The notes: a model not told the origin generated them from the letters alone. A stretch of 11,626 nt of DNA from Deinococcus sp. (GCA_028287665.1 JAQBPF010000398.1:1-11626); one strand, 5' to 3'. Shown: positions 1-7,862, counted from the stretch's first letter. Program-made: numbers and translations.

Positions 1-1
1 G

Positions 2-844
2 ATCCGGCGCGTCGGCCCCGACAATGTGGTGTGCGTGGTGGTGGAACCCATCCAGGGCGAGGGCGGCGTCAACATTCCGCCCCCCGGTTTTCTGAGCGGC
101 CTGGGGGAACTGTGCCGCAGATACGGCATCGTGGTCATTGCCGACGAGATCCAGACCGGACTGGGCCGCACGGGCCACTGGTTCGAATCGGCGGCGCAGG
201 GGCTGGACGCCGACATCATTACGCTGGCCAAACCGCTGGGCGGCGGCATGACGGCCGTGGGCGCCACCATCGTGCGCCACACCATCTACAAAAAGATGTT
301 GGGCGGCCTGAGCAGCAAGCGCCACTCCAACACCTTCGGCGGCGGGGCACTGGCCATGGCCGTGGGCCTGAAATCGCTGGAATATCTGATGGAAAACGAC
401 CTCCCGGCCCGCAGCCTGCGCCTGGGAGCCGAAGGGCTGGCCCGCCTCAGAACCATTCAGGCGCAGCATCCCCGCCTGCTGGAAGATGTGCGCGGCCAGG
501 GCCTGCTGCTGGCCATGCAGTTCAAGCCGATGCTGGGGCTGCCGCTGCCCGATGTCCTCAAGGAACTGGTGTTCGAGGCCACCGCCATTCTGGCCCTGCG
601 TGAGCTGCACGTCAGCGGCGTGATGGGCAACCTGAGCCTGAGTTCCAAGCGTACCGTGCGCCTGACCCCCGCGCTGGATATGCCGCAGGACGTGTTCGAC
701 ACCATGATGAACCGCGTGGCCGACTTTGCCGCCCGCAACCCCGCAGCAAGGAATATCCTGACCAATACGCCACCGGCGATGACCGCCAGGCTGGCCAAAT
801 TTGCGGCGAGCAAACCGAAGAAACGCACCCCCAGCGACGGCTGA
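2..844 (+). CDS. Class III PLP-dependent aminotransferase, 3' part (start lies before the window)
   Basis: The frame is open from base 2, and the ATG at 26 falls inside a conserved core, so the true start is upstream. The remaining ~280 residues carry hallmarks of class III (ornithine/acetylornithine/4-aminobutyrate/putrescine) aminotransferases. These are the EPIQGEGG segment, the [12 protein letters not shown] segment whose Asp contacts the PLP pyridine nitrogen, and LAKPLGGG, whose Lys (codon 230-232) should form the Schiff base with PLP. A SNTFGGG segment of the cofactor site follows. Such enzymes move an amino group from an omega- or alpha-amine to a keto acid in the cytosol. The substrate cannot be told from this fragment. 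The last ~45 residues form a basic, Ala/Lys/Pro-rich tail beyond the usual family end. The family call is certain; the specific reaction is not. Confidence 0.93.
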   Translation: MRRVGPDNVVCVVVEPIQGEGGVNIPPPGFLSGLGELCRRYGIVVIADEIQTGLGRTGHWFESAAQGLDADIITLAKPLGGGMTAVGATIVRHTIYKKMLGGLSSKRHSNTFGGGALAMAVGLKSLEYLMENDLPARSLRLGAEGLARLRTIQAQHPRLLEDVRGQGLLLAMQFKPMLGLPLPDVLKELVFEATAILALRELHVSGVMGNLSLSSKRTVRLTPALDMPQDVFDTMMNRVADFAARNPAARNILTNTPPAMTARLAKFAASKPKKRTPSDG

Positions 845-868
845 GCCGCCCGGCGAAGGCACAAGACA

Positions 869-909
869 GAGGATGGACCGTGGGAGAGCGTCAACCACGG
901 TCCATCCTT
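869..909. terminator. Bidirectional intrinsic terminator between convergent genes
   Basis: A perfect 13-bp inverted repeat (871-883 with 895-907) encloses an 11-base loop. It extends by an A-T pair and a G-T wobble to 869-909. A T-rich run follows on the plus strand (TTTCCGCTT). It lies between the aminotransferase stop (844) and the DUF1517 stop (941), so it can end both transcripts. Confidence 0.85.
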
Positions 910-940
910 TCCGCTTGATTGCCTGGCCTGCTGGGCGTCT

Positions 941-1933
941 TTACAGCTTGGTCAGTTTCGGATACTTCTGAATCGCCTCATCCTCGCTCAAAAATTCGCC
1001 CTTGGCATCCGGGCTCCACACCACTTCGGCGCGGATCAGGTCGCCGGGAGTCACGCTGCTGATGGCGTTGAGGGCGGCCCGGACCTCGGCGGCGTTGGTC
1101 ACGCCCGCAGGGGGCAGATTGTCGAGGGCGTGGGCCGCAATGGCGATGGTCACGGCCAGATACAGATCGCCGGAATCCTGGTCGGCCTTGTAGTCTTCCC
1201 GGTGCTGGTAACCCGTGTTGACATCCTTGTTCTGATAGTTGCTGGTGGTCTGTTCGGTGAAGGCGGAGCGGGCTTCAGTGGCCCACGCGCCCACCTGCGA
1301 ATCGGCGGCGTTGGCGGCCCCCTGGGCGCGTTCCACGTTGCCGTACACCCAGCGGTCCGGATGACGCAGGGCCACCAGGGCGGCTTCCTGAAGCATCCGG
1401 GCCAGCCCTTCGTTGCTGTCGGGATCGCCGGTTTGGGCCACGTGTTGCAGCGCTTTTTTGACCTCGTCTCCCTCGGCCATCAGAATCTGGACGCTGACCG
1501 CCTGCGCCGTGCCGCTCATGCCCGCCAGCCCGCCGCCGCGTGTCAGGGCGCGTGCGCCGCCGCTGGTCGCCATATTCCGGCGCATGTAGCCCACCACCAT
1601 AAACACCACGATGGCAAAGAGGATCAGCCCGCCGAGGCCAAACCCACCGCCACCGCCGCCGTAATAGCCGCCCCCGCCCGAGTTGACGATGATGGGGCCA
1701 CTGTAGCCGCCGCCGCTGTAGCCGCCGCCACTGTAGCCGCCCCCACCGCCACTGTAGCCGCCTCCCCCACCGCCCGACGAACCGCCGGAACTGCTGCCGC
1801 CGAACCCGCCCCCAGACTGGGCCGAGGCTGTGCTCTGAAGGGTCAGGGCTCCGAGAACCAGGACGAAGGCAGCAAACAGCAGCAGCAACACGGAGAGAGG
1901 CCGCGGGCGGAACAGAGGTTGAAAGCGGGGCAT
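941..1933 (-). CDS. DUF1517 family glycine-rich membrane protein
   Basis: This 330-residue protein has an N-terminal hydrophobic segment (about 14-34) followed by an A-S-A site (36-38), consistent with a cleaved signal peptide. A very glycine-rich linker (about 41-100) with YSGGG repeats comes next, then a second membrane helix (about 99-116). The C-terminal domain (about 140-330) contains the features I associate with DUF1517: an [17 protein letters not shown] segment, then a long helical part with [16 protein letters not shown]. The molecular function of this family is unknown to me. The domain probably sits on one face of the cytoplasmic membrane. The ATG at 1933 is favoured because a TACACT hexamer lies 8 bases upstream and no ribosome-binding site is visible, as expected for a leaderless transcript. 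The gene stands alone, divergent from the gene at 2032. The family call is by pattern recognition. Confidence 0.85.
   Translation of the reverse strand: MPRFQPLFRPRPLSVLLLLFAAFVLVLGALTLQSTASAQSGGGFGGSSSGGSSGGGGGGYSGGGGGYSGGGYSGGGYSGPIIVNSGGGGYYGGGGGGFGLGGLILFAIVVFMVVGYMRRNMATSGGARALTRGGGLAGMSGTAQAVSVQILMAEGDEVKKALQHVAQTGDPDSNEGLARMLQEAALVALRHPDRWVYGNVERAQGAANAADSQVGAWATEARSAFTEQTTSNYQNKDVNTGYQHREDYKADQDSGDLYLAVTIAIAAHALDNLPPAGVTNAAEVRAALNAISSVTPGDLIRAEVVWSPDAKGEFLSEDEAIQKYPKLTKL
1701..1762. repeat. In-frame tandem repeat encoding YSGGG units
   Basis: Four copies of the 11-mer CTGTAGCCGCC start at 1701, 1716, 1731 and 1752. The spacings are 15, 15 and 21 bases, all multiples of three. They encode the Gly/Tyr/Ser-rich linker of the DUF1517 protein, so copy-number changes would lengthen or shorten the linker without breaking the frame. 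Confidence 0.8.
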
Positions 1934-1941
1934 GATGGCAC

Positions 1942-1947
1942 AGTGTA
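1942..1947 (-). promoter_or_regulatory. -10 element of a leaderless promoter for the DUF1517 gene
   Basis: TACACT reads on the minus strand with 8 bases between it and the ATG at 1933. The transcript would therefore start at or next to the start codon. No good -35 hexamer is seen at 16-18 bases. Confidence 0.55.
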
Positions 1948-2018
1948 CGGGCCAAAGCCGGACAAGGTTCCAGAATCGTGAGGGCGGCCTTTAGATGAGC
2001 GGCCTCTCTGGGGACAGG

Positions 2019-2024
2019 TACACT
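2019..2024 (+). promoter_or_regulatory. -10 element of a leaderless promoter for the gene at 2032
   Basis: TACACT is followed by 7 bases and then the ATG at 2032. There is no Shine-Dalgarno sequence in the gap. The same hexamer serves the divergent DUF1517 gene. ATGAGC, 18 bases upstream, is only a weak -35 match. Confidence 0.6.
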
Positions 2025-2031
2025 GCCGGAC

Positions 2032-2427
2032 ATGAACGATTCTGCACCCACCCCGTCCATTGTCCTGACCACCGAGCAGTGGCAGTCTTTTTTGGCCAGT
2101 CTGTACGAGCGCGGCGACAAACTTGATCTGCGCGAAGAGGGCGGCATCTATCATCCCCGCAAGGAAGCTGTAGACGCCTATGTGTTCAGCGGACACGCCG
2201 AGGCCCTGCTGAGCAGCGAAGTTGACGGCGACGTGTGGGGCACGCTAGAAGACATCGAAGAAACGGCCTCCACCGAAGAGGAAGCGTGGCAGAAGATCGT
2301 GGCCTTTTATCTGGAACGGGGCTGCGTGCTGATGGAGGTGCAGCCGGAGGAAGAAGGCGAAACGCCCGACCAGTGGTTGATTGCCGAACGGTTGGCGCGG
2401 CGGCTGGGGCTGATGGCCGCAGAGTAA
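2032..2427 (+). CDS. Small acidic hypothetical protein
   Basis: This 131-residue protein is rich in Glu and Asp, with no signal peptide or membrane helix, so it is probably cytosolic. I recognise no domain. It opens with a TTEQWQSFLASLYERGDKL helix-like segment. A central Glu-rich part follows (EDIEETASTEEEAWQKI), and the protein ends in a helical segment with an ERLARRLGL pattern. Support for it being real is GC-rich coding bias, a TACACT -10 hexamer 7 bases before the ATG, and an inverted repeat just after the stop. It is transcribed away from the DUF1517 gene and towards the deacetylase gene, with no operon partner. It is probably lineage-restricted; function unknown. Confidence 0.8.
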   Translation: MNDSAPTPSIVLTTEQWQSFLASLYERGDKLDLREEGGIYHPRKEAVDAYVFSGHAEALLSSEVDGDVWGTLEDIEETASTEEEAWQKIVAFYLERGCVLMEVQPEEEGETPDQWLIAERLARRLGLMAAE

Positions 2428-2441
2428 CGCCCTTCTTGATC

Positions 2442-2477
2442 AGCAGCCCCTGACAGCCGGAAGTGTCAGGGGCTGTT
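2442..2477. terminator. Hairpin between convergent genes, probable terminator
   Basis: A perfect 12-bp inverted repeat (2444-2455 with 2464-2475) has an 8-base loop and can be extended by two weaker pairs. The T-run after it is poor (TTCC), so it is not a textbook intrinsic terminator. Its place 14 bases after the stop of the hypothetical gene, facing the deacetylase 3' end, supports the call. Confidence 0.6.
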
Positions 2478-2509
2478 CCTGGGCGGATTTGTCTTGATTC
2501 CCCCTGCGT

Positions 2510-2543
2510 CAGAAAGCCCCCTGAATTCATGGCAGAAAGCCCC
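2510..2543. repeat. Short direct repeat in the intergenic region
   Basis: The 11-mer CAGAAAGCCCC occurs at 2510-2520 and again at 2533-2543, in the gap between the convergent genes. No function is apparent. Confidence 0.5.
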
Positions 2544-2562
2544 ACACCTCATCGCCAGTCTT

Positions 2563-3285
2563 TCAGAGCCCATAACTGGCCCGCAGGCGTCTCAATCCTG
2601 CCCGAAAGGAAATGCGCTGCATCGGCAGGTCGCGCAACAGCACAGGCGTCAGGCCCTGTTGTTGGAGGCCCTGCAACAGCAGATCCAGCAGTTCGGGCGT
2701 GACTGCGGGGCCGTCGTGCAGCAGGATTACGCTGCCCGGACGAACCTGTCGCAGGACAGACGGGGCCAGTTCGGAGGCAGGCACACTGGTCCAGTCGCGG
2801 CCTTCCACGTCCCACAGGGCAATCTGACAGTGGGCCAGACGGGCCAGCAGGCGGGTCAGGGGGCTGTGGCCGCCGTAAGGTGGACGGAACAGCAATCCCG
2901 ACTGCCCTGCACGCGGATGCCAGCGCACCTGCGCCCACTCCAGCCACGGGGGCAGCAGCAGCGCCGGACGGTGCCAGAGGCCGTGTGCCTCCAGTTGATG
3001 GCCCGCGTCCGCCAGAGCCCACATCAGGTCCGGATGTGCGGCGGCGTGTGGAGCGGTCACAAAAAATGTGGCGGGGGCCTGGTGTCTGGCCAACACGGCA
3101 AGCAGTTCGGGCGTGCGGTCACTGGGACCATCATCAAACGTGAGGGCCACACGGGGCCGGGTCCGGGGGCCGGGACCAAGCGCCCCCCATCCGGCAGCGC
3201 GGCCCAGCACATCGGCAGCCAGCACCGCCAGGGCCAATGCGCCGCCGACGTTGATCCAGGGGGTAAGACGGTGGGGGGGGGTCAT
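2563..3285 (-). CDS. NodB-type polysaccharide deacetylase (carbohydrate esterase 4), membrane-anchored
   Basis: This 240-residue protein has one N-terminal hydrophobic helix (about 13-30), which probably anchors it with the catalytic domain outside. All five CE4 motifs are present. TFDDGP (49-54) supplies the catalytic base D51 and metal ligand D52. H101 and H105 (HGLWH) are metal ligands. RPPYGG starts at R134, DVEGRDW covers 149-155, and LLHDGP carries H180 and D181. Known members remove acetyl groups from N-acetyl sugars in peptidoglycan, chitin-like or exopolysaccharide chains; the substrate here is not visible. The ATG at 3285 has a GAAGG site 6 bases upstream. It lies 107 bases downstream of the transporter gene in the same direction, so the two may be co-transcribed. 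A run of nine Cs directly follows the start codon. Confidence 0.92.
   Translation of the reverse strand: MTPPHRLTPWINVGGALALAVLAADVLGRAAGWGALGPGPRTRPRVALTFDDGPSDRTPELLAVLARHQAPATFFVTAPHAAAHPDLMWALADAGHQLEAHGLWHRPALLLPPWLEWAQVRWHPRAGQSGLLFRPPYGGHSPLTRLLARLAHCQIALWDVEGRDWTSVPASELAPSVLRQVRPGSVILLHDGPAVTPELLDLLLQGLQQQGLTPVLLRDLPMQRISFRAGLRRLRASYGL
3273..3281 (-). repeat. C9 homopolymer at codons 2-5 of the deacetylase gene
   Basis: On the coding (minus) strand nine consecutive Cs follow ATGA, encoding Thr-Pro-Pro-His. Gain or loss of one base would shift the frame right after the start. Confidence 0.9.
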
Positions 3286-3291
3286 AGTCCG

Positions 3292-3296
3292 CCTTC
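3292..3296 (-). promoter_or_regulatory. Ribosome-binding site of the deacetylase gene
   Basis: GAAGG on the minus strand lies 6 bases before the ATG at 3285. This supports that start and translation from a longer transcript, rather than a leaderless one. Confidence 0.6.
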
Positions 3297-3310
3297 AGAG
3301 TGAAATTTGG

Positions 3311-3351
3311 CCGACAGCACTGGGCCAGTGAGAACAGGTCATTCCTGTCGG
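3311..3351 (-). other. Structured intergenic segment between transporter and deacetylase genes
   Basis: An outer 7-bp inverted repeat (3311-3317 with 3345-3351) encloses two smaller hairpins. These are 3318-3322 with 3326-3330 (loop of 3), and 3334-3338 with 3344-3348, which competes with the outer stem. On the minus-strand mRNA it lies between the MFS stop and the deacetylase start, with AAATTT just after it. It could attenuate or terminate transcription or be a processing site. This is inference. Confidence 0.4.
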
Positions 3352-3392
3352 TGGTCTGGAGTAGGACCGGGCCGCCTTGCTGCGCCAGTCTG

Positions 3393-4604
3393 CTAGGTCT
3401 GAACCGCCGTGGGAAAGGCCCGCCGGAACACAGCGTAGGCACTGGCGGTGGTCAGGGCCAGCACGGCACCCACCACAAACGGACCATTGACGCCGAGGGT
3501 CTGGTAGGCCAACGCTCCGATCACCGGGCCAAAAGCTGTTCCGGCATTTTCGACGGTCATCAGTGCGCCCCATGCGGCGGGGCGTTCGGCCTCGGGCAGC
3601 GTGCCGGTGACCAGGGCCGACCACCCCGGCGTGACGCAGCCGTACCCGATCCCCAACACCGCCGCAATGGGATAAAAGGCCCAGATGGGGGGCAGGGTCG
3701 CCACCAACACGAAGGCGGTGCCGATCAGGGCGAAACCGCTTGCCAGCACCAGACGGGCGCGGCCCCGGTCGGCAATCCTTCCGGCAAACGGGATGGTGGC
3801 GTAGGCAATAAGGCCGCCCAGCGCCAGAATAGACACCAGCGGCCAGTACTCTATGCCCAGTTTTTTGGCAATAGGAAACAGCAGCGGCCCGATCAGCGAC
3901 AGGGTTCCGGTTTGCAGCAGGGCCGCAGGCATCAGCGGCAGCAGGGAGCGGGCCACCCGGCGCACACTGTCCCGGCTGGGCGTGGAGGGCGTTTCGTGCT
4001 GACGAACCCGCCGCATCGGCATCAGCAGTGCCCCGCCGATAGCCAGCAGTTGCAATCCACCCGCCAGCAACAAAGGAAAGTTGCCGCCCTGCTTGCCAAT
4101 CGCGCCGTATACCAGAACGCCCACCCCAATCATGGGCAGGGCAAACATGGTGACTGTAGACAGCGCCCGTCCGCTGTAGCCGGGTTTGCTGGAGTCGGCT
4201 GTCAGGTTCACGACCCCCGGCCACATCACGCTGAAGCCCACCCCGTGGAGCGCCGCCAGCACAATCAGCAGCCAGAAGGTATGGGCAAAGGTCAGCAGGC
4301 TCAGCGCCAACAGGCTCAGCAGCGCCCCGCTTGCCACCACAGGCCGCAGCCCATAGCGGGAAATAGCGGCTCCCGCTGGGCCGCGCATCAGCGTATCGGC
4401 CACCAGATGGGCGGTCAGCGCCGCGCCTGTGGCCGTCAGCGGCAGCCCCAGCTCGGAATGGGCCACCAGGGGCAGATACCCCACATAAATCCCGTTGCGG
4501 ACGAATTCGGCGCAGGCCACCGCCAGCGTGGCCCCCAACACAGGCACCAGCGTGCCGGGTTGCAGCGGAATCCGGTCAGAGAGTGGCCGCTTGCCCACCG
4601 TCAT
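3393..4604 (-). CDS. Major facilitator superfamily transporter
   Basis: This 403-residue, strongly hydrophobic protein has about 12 membrane helices in two halves. They are joined by a hydrophilic, charged loop near the middle (MRRVRQHETPSTPSRDSVRRVARSLL), as in most MFS carriers of about 400 residues. The loop after helix 2 holds LMRGPAGAAISRYGLRP, and its second-half equivalent is PFAGRIADRGRARL, matching the conserved MFS motif A region. It should move a small molecule across the cytoplasmic membrane, driven by an ion gradient; the substrate is unknown. A longer frame from a TTG at 4622 exists, but the ATG at 4604 has GGAGG 6 bases upstream and is preferred. It lies upstream of the deacetylase gene and divergent from a GT2 gene, so export of a glycan precursor or a drug are both possible. 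Confidence 0.92.
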   Translation of the reverse strand: MTVGKRPLSDRIPLQPGTLVPVLGATLAVACAEFVRNGIYVGYLPLVAHSELGLPLTATGAALTAHLVADTLMRGPAGAAISRYGLRPVVASGALLSLLALSLLTFAHTFWLLIVLAALHGVGFSVMWPGVVNLTADSSKPGYSGRALSTVTMFALPMIGVGVLVYGAIGKQGGNFPLLLAGGLQLLAIGGALLMPMRRVRQHETPSTPSRDSVRRVARSLLPLMPAALLQTGTLSLIGPLLFPIAKKLGIEYWPLVSILALGGLIAYATIPFAGRIADRGRARLVLASGFALIGTAFVLVATLPPIWAFYPIAAVLGIGYGCVTPGWSALVTGTLPEAERPAAWGALMTVENAGTAFGPVIGALAYQTLGVNGPFVVGAVLALTTASAYAVFRRAFPTAVQT

Positions 4605-4610
4605 ACACGC

Positions 4611-4615
4611 CCTCC
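4611..4615 (-). promoter_or_regulatory. Ribosome-binding site fixing the MFS start
   Basis: GGAGG on the minus strand is 6 bases from the ATG at 4604. It overlaps the codons that would follow the alternative TTG at 4622, so the shorter protein is favoured. Confidence 0.8.
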
Positions 4616-4684
4616 GGAACAAGATGAGCAGCCGGAGTTGACAGCAGATGGGGGCCGCATGAAGATGACCCTACGAACACCTGC

Positions 4685-4690
4685 TAGCCT
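4685..4690 (+). promoter_or_regulatory. -10 element of a leaderless promoter for the GT2 gene
   Basis: TAGCCT is followed by 6 bases and then the GTG at 4697. No Shine-Dalgarno sequence lies between. A perfect TTGACA stands further upstream at 4638-4643, but 41 bases from this hexamer, too far to be its -35. Confidence 0.5.
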
Positions 4691-4696
4691 GTCCGG

Positions 4697-5365
4697 GTGC
4701 CGGAATTCTCGGTTGTTATTCCTGCGCGCAACGAAGCGGTGTATTTGCCCCTGACGTTGCGTGCACTGGAACGTCAGACCCAAGCCCCCCGTGAAGTGAT
4801 TGTCGTGGACAACGGCAGCCGTGACGCCACCGCCGAGGTGGCCCGCTCGTGGGGAGCCACTGTGATCGATTGCCATGAACGTGGCGTGGCGCGTGCCCGA
4901 CAGGCTGGACTGGACGCCGCGCAGGGCGACTGGGTGGCCTCCACCGACGCCGACTCCCTGCCTGCCCCCGAATGGCTGGAGCGCCTGAACGCTGCCGCCG
5001 AGGGCCGGGTGGCTCTGTACGGCCCCATGCGCTTTTCGGGGTTGCGCCGCCCGCTGCCTCAGATTTCGGAAACGGCCTACAACCTGTTTTTGCGCCTGTG
5101 CGTGCTGGCCGACAAACCCAATCTGGCCGGAGCCAACATGGCCTATTCGCGCGTGGCCGCAGACCTTGCCGGGGGCTACCCGGTGGTCGAGGCCTACGAG
5201 GATATTCTGCTGGGGCAGGCACTGGCCCGCCTGGGCACGGTGGCCTACGTGCCCGGCGCACTGGTCGAAACGAGTGCGCGGCGGTTGGAAGGCGGACTGA
5301 TTCCCTTCCTGTGGCGGCACGCGCAAAATATCAGCGGTCATAGACGAGGCTACTTCGAGGAGTAA
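4697..5365 (+). CDS. Family 2 glycosyltransferase (GT-A fold)
   Basis: This 222-residue protein starts with GTG. It opens with SVVIPARNE (5-13), the GT2 nucleotide-binding start, then [12 protein letters not shown] (34-45). A DAD motif (D84, D86) should bind the divalent metal and sugar nucleotide. An E168-D169 pair (EAYEDILLG) fits the acceptor-side catalytic base, and [12 protein letters not shown] follows. It is short for the family and has no membrane helices. It is therefore a soluble or membrane-associated enzyme that adds one sugar from a nucleotide-sugar donor to an unknown acceptor. The GTG start is supported by conserved residues beginning at residue 5 and by TAGCCT just upstream. 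The 3' end overlaps the convergent GT4 gene by 35 bases. The position between transporter and GT4 genes suggests a glycan or glycolipid role. Confidence 0.92.
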   Translation: MPEFSVVIPARNEAVYLPLTLRALERQTQAPREVIVVDNGSRDATAEVARSWGATVIDCHERGVARARQAGLDAAQGDWVASTDADSLPAPEWLERLNAAAEGRVALYGPMRFSGLRRPLPQISETAYNLFLRLCVLADKPNLAGANMAYSRVAADLAGGYPVVEAYEDILLGQALARLGTVAYVPGALVETSARRLEGGLIPFLWRHAQNISGHRRGYFEE

Positions 5366-6587
5366 CAGCCTCTGCGGGTAGGGAAAACGCCGCGCTGTTG
5401 GACATCCCCAGCGCCCGTGCATACACTTCCAGAACCTGTTCGGCCACACCGCCGGGCGTGGTGGTCTGACCAAAATCACGGGCGCCTGCCGACAGCTGTT
5501 CCCAGAGCGCCGAATCCCCCAGCACATCGCGGGCGTGCCGGACCAGCGCGTTCACATCACCCGGCATGGTGAGGTAGCCGCTGCGCCCGTGGGCCACACC
5601 GCTCAGCGTGCCGCGTGCGCCGACTGCCACCACAGGTACGCCCATCAGCTGCGCTTCTTGCAGCACCAGGCCCTGCGTTTCGGTGTCGCTGGCAAACAGG
5701 AACAGTTCCGCAAGGCGGTAATAAGCTCCGATCTCGGTCCAGGGACGCACGCCCAGGAAGGTCACTCGCTCCAGAATGCCGAGTTGCTGGGCATGGGCTT
5801 CCAGGTGAACCCGTTCCGGCCCTTCACCCAGAATCACCAGATGCGCGTCCGGCAACTGAGACAGCGTATCGAGCACCAGATCGAAGCGTTTTTCACGGGC
5901 CAGACGGCCCACACTCAGGATGCGGCGCGTGCCCGCAGGCCAGGGATTCAGAATGGGCGGCGCCGCCTCCAATCCTCTGGGATCAATGCTGGTCGGAATG
6001 ACCACCGGGTGCCGCACGCCCATATCGCGCATCACGTCCAACATGCCGGTGGTGGGCACAATCACGGCATTGGCCCGCCCGTAGAGCTGCCCCGACACCC
6101 GCGAGACCAGCCTGGTCATGCGGTCAAAGGAAGTCAGGCCCGGCACATAATGCGTATAGGCCGCCAGATGCGTGTGATAGGTGGCGATATGCGGCACCTG
6201 CCATTTGCGGGCCAGCCGCACGCCTGCCAGCCCCAGCGTCAGGGGCGTATGCGTATGCACGATGTCGTACTTGCGCTCAAAGTCTCTGCGGGTGGGCCAC
6301 GCGAGGCGGTAGGTGGGCAGGAACATATAGCGCAGGCTGGAAATGCGGTAAACGTCGGTCCGGGTATCCACATGCTCGGGGAACTCGGGGGCCACCACAT
6401 CGACGTGGTGTCCGCGCGCCCGCAGCTCGTCGCTGAGCAGGCCCACACTGGTCACGATGCCGTTCTGATCCGGCAGGAAAGTATCGGTAAAGAGACCAAT
6501 TCGCAGGGGGCGTTCAGTCAGCGCCGCGCCTTCGGTGAGGGCAGCAGCCTGAGACGGGCGGGCGGGCTGAAGGGGACCGCGAGTCAT
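5331..6587 (-). CDS. Family 4 glycosyltransferase (GT-B fold), diacylglycerol-glucosyltransferase-like
   Basis: This 418-residue protein has an N-terminal acceptor domain beginning [20 protein letters not shown] (29-48). That segment resembles GT4 enzymes which glycosylate diacylglycerol or phosphatidylinositol. The C-terminal donor domain includes [14 protein letters not shown] and ends with the EX7E motif (E303 and E311), typical of retaining GT4 enzymes that bind the donor sugar nucleotide. It probably works at the inner face of the membrane and transfers a hexose to a lipid or glycan acceptor; the exact acceptor is inference. The frame is open upstream to 6896. The ATG at 6587 is chosen because GGAGG lies 5 bases before it and the upstream residues look non-coding. 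Residues 15-25 contain a small repeat ([11 protein letters not shown]). It diverges from the YkoP-like gene. Confidence 0.92.
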   Translation of the reverse strand: MTRGPLQPARPSQAAALTEGAALTERPLRIGLFTDTFLPDQNGIVTSVGLLSDELRARGHHVDVVAPEFPEHVDTRTDVYRISSLRYMFLPTYRLAWPTRRDFERKYDIVHTHTPLTLGLAGVRLARKWQVPHIATYHTHLAAYTHYVPGLTSFDRMTRLVSRVSGQLYGRANAVIVPTTGMLDVMRDMGVRHPVVIPTSIDPRGLEAAPPILNPWPAGTRRILSVGRLAREKRFDLVLDTLSQLPDAHLVILGEGPERVHLEAHAQQLGILERVTFLGVRPWTEIGAYYRLAELFLFASDTETQGLVLQEAQLMGVPVVAVGARGTLSGVAHGRSGYLTMPGDVNALVRHARDVLGDSALWEQLSAGARDFGQTTTPGGVAEQVLEVYARALGMSNSAAFSLPAEAVTPRSSLVYDR

Positions 6588-6592
6588 CCCCA

Positions 6593-6597
6593 CCTCC
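6593..6597 (-). promoter_or_regulatory. Ribosome-binding site fixing the GT4 start
   Basis: GGAGG (within GGAGGTGG) on the minus strand is 5 bases from the ATG at 6587, one of the strongest such sites in the window. It decides against the longer upstream frame. The gap 6588-6759 shows no convincing -35/-10 pair for this strand. Confidence 0.8.
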
Positions 6598-6746
6598 CGC
6601 CGCCACACGCCATGCTCGCCGGGGTGCTCGCCATTACCAACTGGCCCTTCGAGATAAAGGAAAACTGAAGCATCGTTAGACAGGAGCATACCTTGATCAG
6701 CATGAGAGCGTGCTGTCAGATGGGTGCAACCCCGCCGCAATGCCGC

Positions 6747-6752
6747 TACAGT
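6747..6752 (+). promoter_or_regulatory. -10 element of a leaderless promoter for the YkoP-like gene
   Basis: TACAGT is followed by 7 bases and the ATG at 6760. GTGCAA at 6724-6729 gives a weak -35 match with a 17-base spacer. This selects the ATG at 6760 over the one at 6724, which overlaps that -35 position. Confidence 0.6.
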
Positions 6753-6759
6753 CAGGGCC

Positions 6760-7794
6760 ATGCCCGCCTTTTCCCGTTCATTGGTCCTGCCCCTGCTCCT
6801 CCGCGCGGGGGCATTTGGCACGCTGTACGGCGGCGCTCCGGGCGAACCCTCTCTGGGCCTGACCGTGCCCGTAGAGTCGGCGGCGGAATTGAGCACAGTC
6901 CTACAGGCGTTGGAGGAAGCCAGGATTCAGGCCACCTTGCTGATTTCAGTGAAGCTGGCCCGCACCGCCGCAGACCTGTTGCAGGCGGCCACCCAGGCCG
7001 GACACGAGATTGCCGGAAGTGGGCCGCCCACCGGAATCAGTGGGCTGGAAGCGGCAGCCGGGCAACCGGTGACCCTCTGGGCGCTGGAAGGGGCGGCCCT
7101 GACCCGTGCGAATCTGGCGGCCCTGAGGCGCGGGGGCGTGCGGCCTCTTCCCTTTCCGCTGGCGGCGGCGCAACCGGGGCAAACGCTGCGGGTGCTTCCA
7201 GATGATCTGGCCGCCACCTTGCCGGAACTCAAGGCACTGGGCTACCGCGCCGCGCCCGTGCGGGCCATTCCCGGCCTGCGCCCCGCCTCGCCCCGTGACC
7301 TGCTGATTCATGTGTACACCCGCACCGTAGAAGACCGCTTTGCCCGTGAGCACCATGTCATTGACCTGGCCCAACGTGCCGACGGCGTGATGCGCGTGGC
7401 CCCGCGCTCGGAGGTGATGCCGCCGCTGCCCCTGCCCCCACACACCCCCACCGCCGAACTGCATCTGCACTCGCCGCGCATCGTGGGCATCAGTACCCGC
7501 AGTGCTCTGGCCGCCTACCGCGCCTACCAACGCAGCCTGAAAGACGTGGCGGCGGCCCTGCAAACCCGGCCCGAACTGGCTGACGCTCAGGCCGTGTACG
7601 CCGTCACGCTGTTTCATGGCCCACTGGAAAAGAGCGGCTTTACCCTGCTGGACTTGCCACCCCAGCAGGCACGGTGGTTCGGCTTCGGCTTCCGCCTGTT
7701 GCGGGCGGTGTACGGCACGCCCAGGCCCCCAAGCGAGGGAACGCCGAAAATGGCTTGGATGGAGAGGGAAGCGTTTCTGGCGCGGCATGGGTAG
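6760..7794 (+). CDS. Degenerate NodB-like domain fused to a YkoP-like C-terminal domain
   Basis: This 344-residue protein has two parts. Residues about 31-190 follow the NodB deacetylase pattern: LT, then a short loop, a helix, QATLLIS, another helix, then AGHEIAGSG. They align by eye with LTFDDGP...ATFFVT...AGHQLEAHG of the deacetylase at 2563-3285. The catalytic residues are missing: TFDDGP is replaced by TVPVES (35-40), and the first metal His is replaced by S87. Enzyme activity is therefore unlikely. Residues about 211-322 ([31 protein letters not shown] ... [14 protein letters not shown]) resemble the YkoP-like domain found near glycosyltransferases in Bacillus; I am only moderately sure. 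A hydrophobic N-terminus (about 6-20) may be a weak membrane segment. It probably acts in the same glycan or glycolipid pathway as its neighbours. It diverges from the GT4 gene. Confidence 0.8.
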   Translation: MPAFSRSLVLPLLLRAGAFGTLYGGAPGEPSLGLTVPVESAAELSTVLQALEEARIQATLLISVKLARTAADLLQAATQAGHEIAGSGPPTGISGLEAAAGQPVTLWALEGAALTRANLAALRRGGVRPLPFPLAAAQPGQTLRVLPDDLAATLPELKALGYRAAPVRAIPGLRPASPRDLLIHVYTRTVEDRFAREHHVIDLAQRADGVMRVAPRSEVMPPLPLPPHTPTAELHLHSPRIVGISTRSALAAYRAYQRSLKDVAAALQTRPELADAQAVYAVTLFHGPLEKSGFTLLDLPPQQARWFGFGFRLLRAVYGTPRPPSEGTPKMAWMEREAFLARHG

Positions 7795-7811
7795 GGCATC
7801 TGACCCTACTC
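7789..7811 (+). terminator. Possible terminator overlapping the YkoP-like stop codon
   Basis: GGGTAGGG (7789-7796) pairs with CCCTACTC (7804-7811), with one G-T wobble and a 7-base loop; the TAG stop is inside the stem. A T5 run comes 10 bases later (7822-7826), further away than usual. Confidence 0.4.
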
Positions 7812-7862
7812 AATTCCAAGATTTTTGTCCGCTGGAGTCGATAAATAGCATTAAAAACCCAC

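Noticed and set aside
1701..1762. Repeats in the DUF1517 gene as a CRISPR array
   Set aside because: Units are 11 bases with 4-10-base gaps, in frame, and encode a Gly-rich linker.
4638..4666. TTGACA at 4638 with GAAGAT 17 bases on, as the GT2 promoter
   Set aside because: The -35 is perfect but the -10 is poor, and no Shine-Dalgarno site would serve the resulting leader. The TAGCCT hexamer fits the leaderless pattern better, though a second promoter cannot be excluded.
3300..4754. Long plus-strand open frame antisense to the MFS gene
   Set aside because: Its product is Gln/His/Arg-rich with no domain or hydrophobic pattern, as expected opposite a GC-rich gene. The minus strand encodes a clear 12-helix transporter with a ribosome-binding site.
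5535..6668. Plus-strand open frame opposite the GT4 gene
   Set aside because: His/Gln-rich composition and no recognisable domain. GT4 motifs lie on the other strand.
6588..6896. N-terminal extension of the GT4 protein to 6896
   Set aside because: It would overlap the divergent YkoP-like gene and its promoter. The added residues look non-coding, and a strong GGAGG precedes the ATG at 6587.
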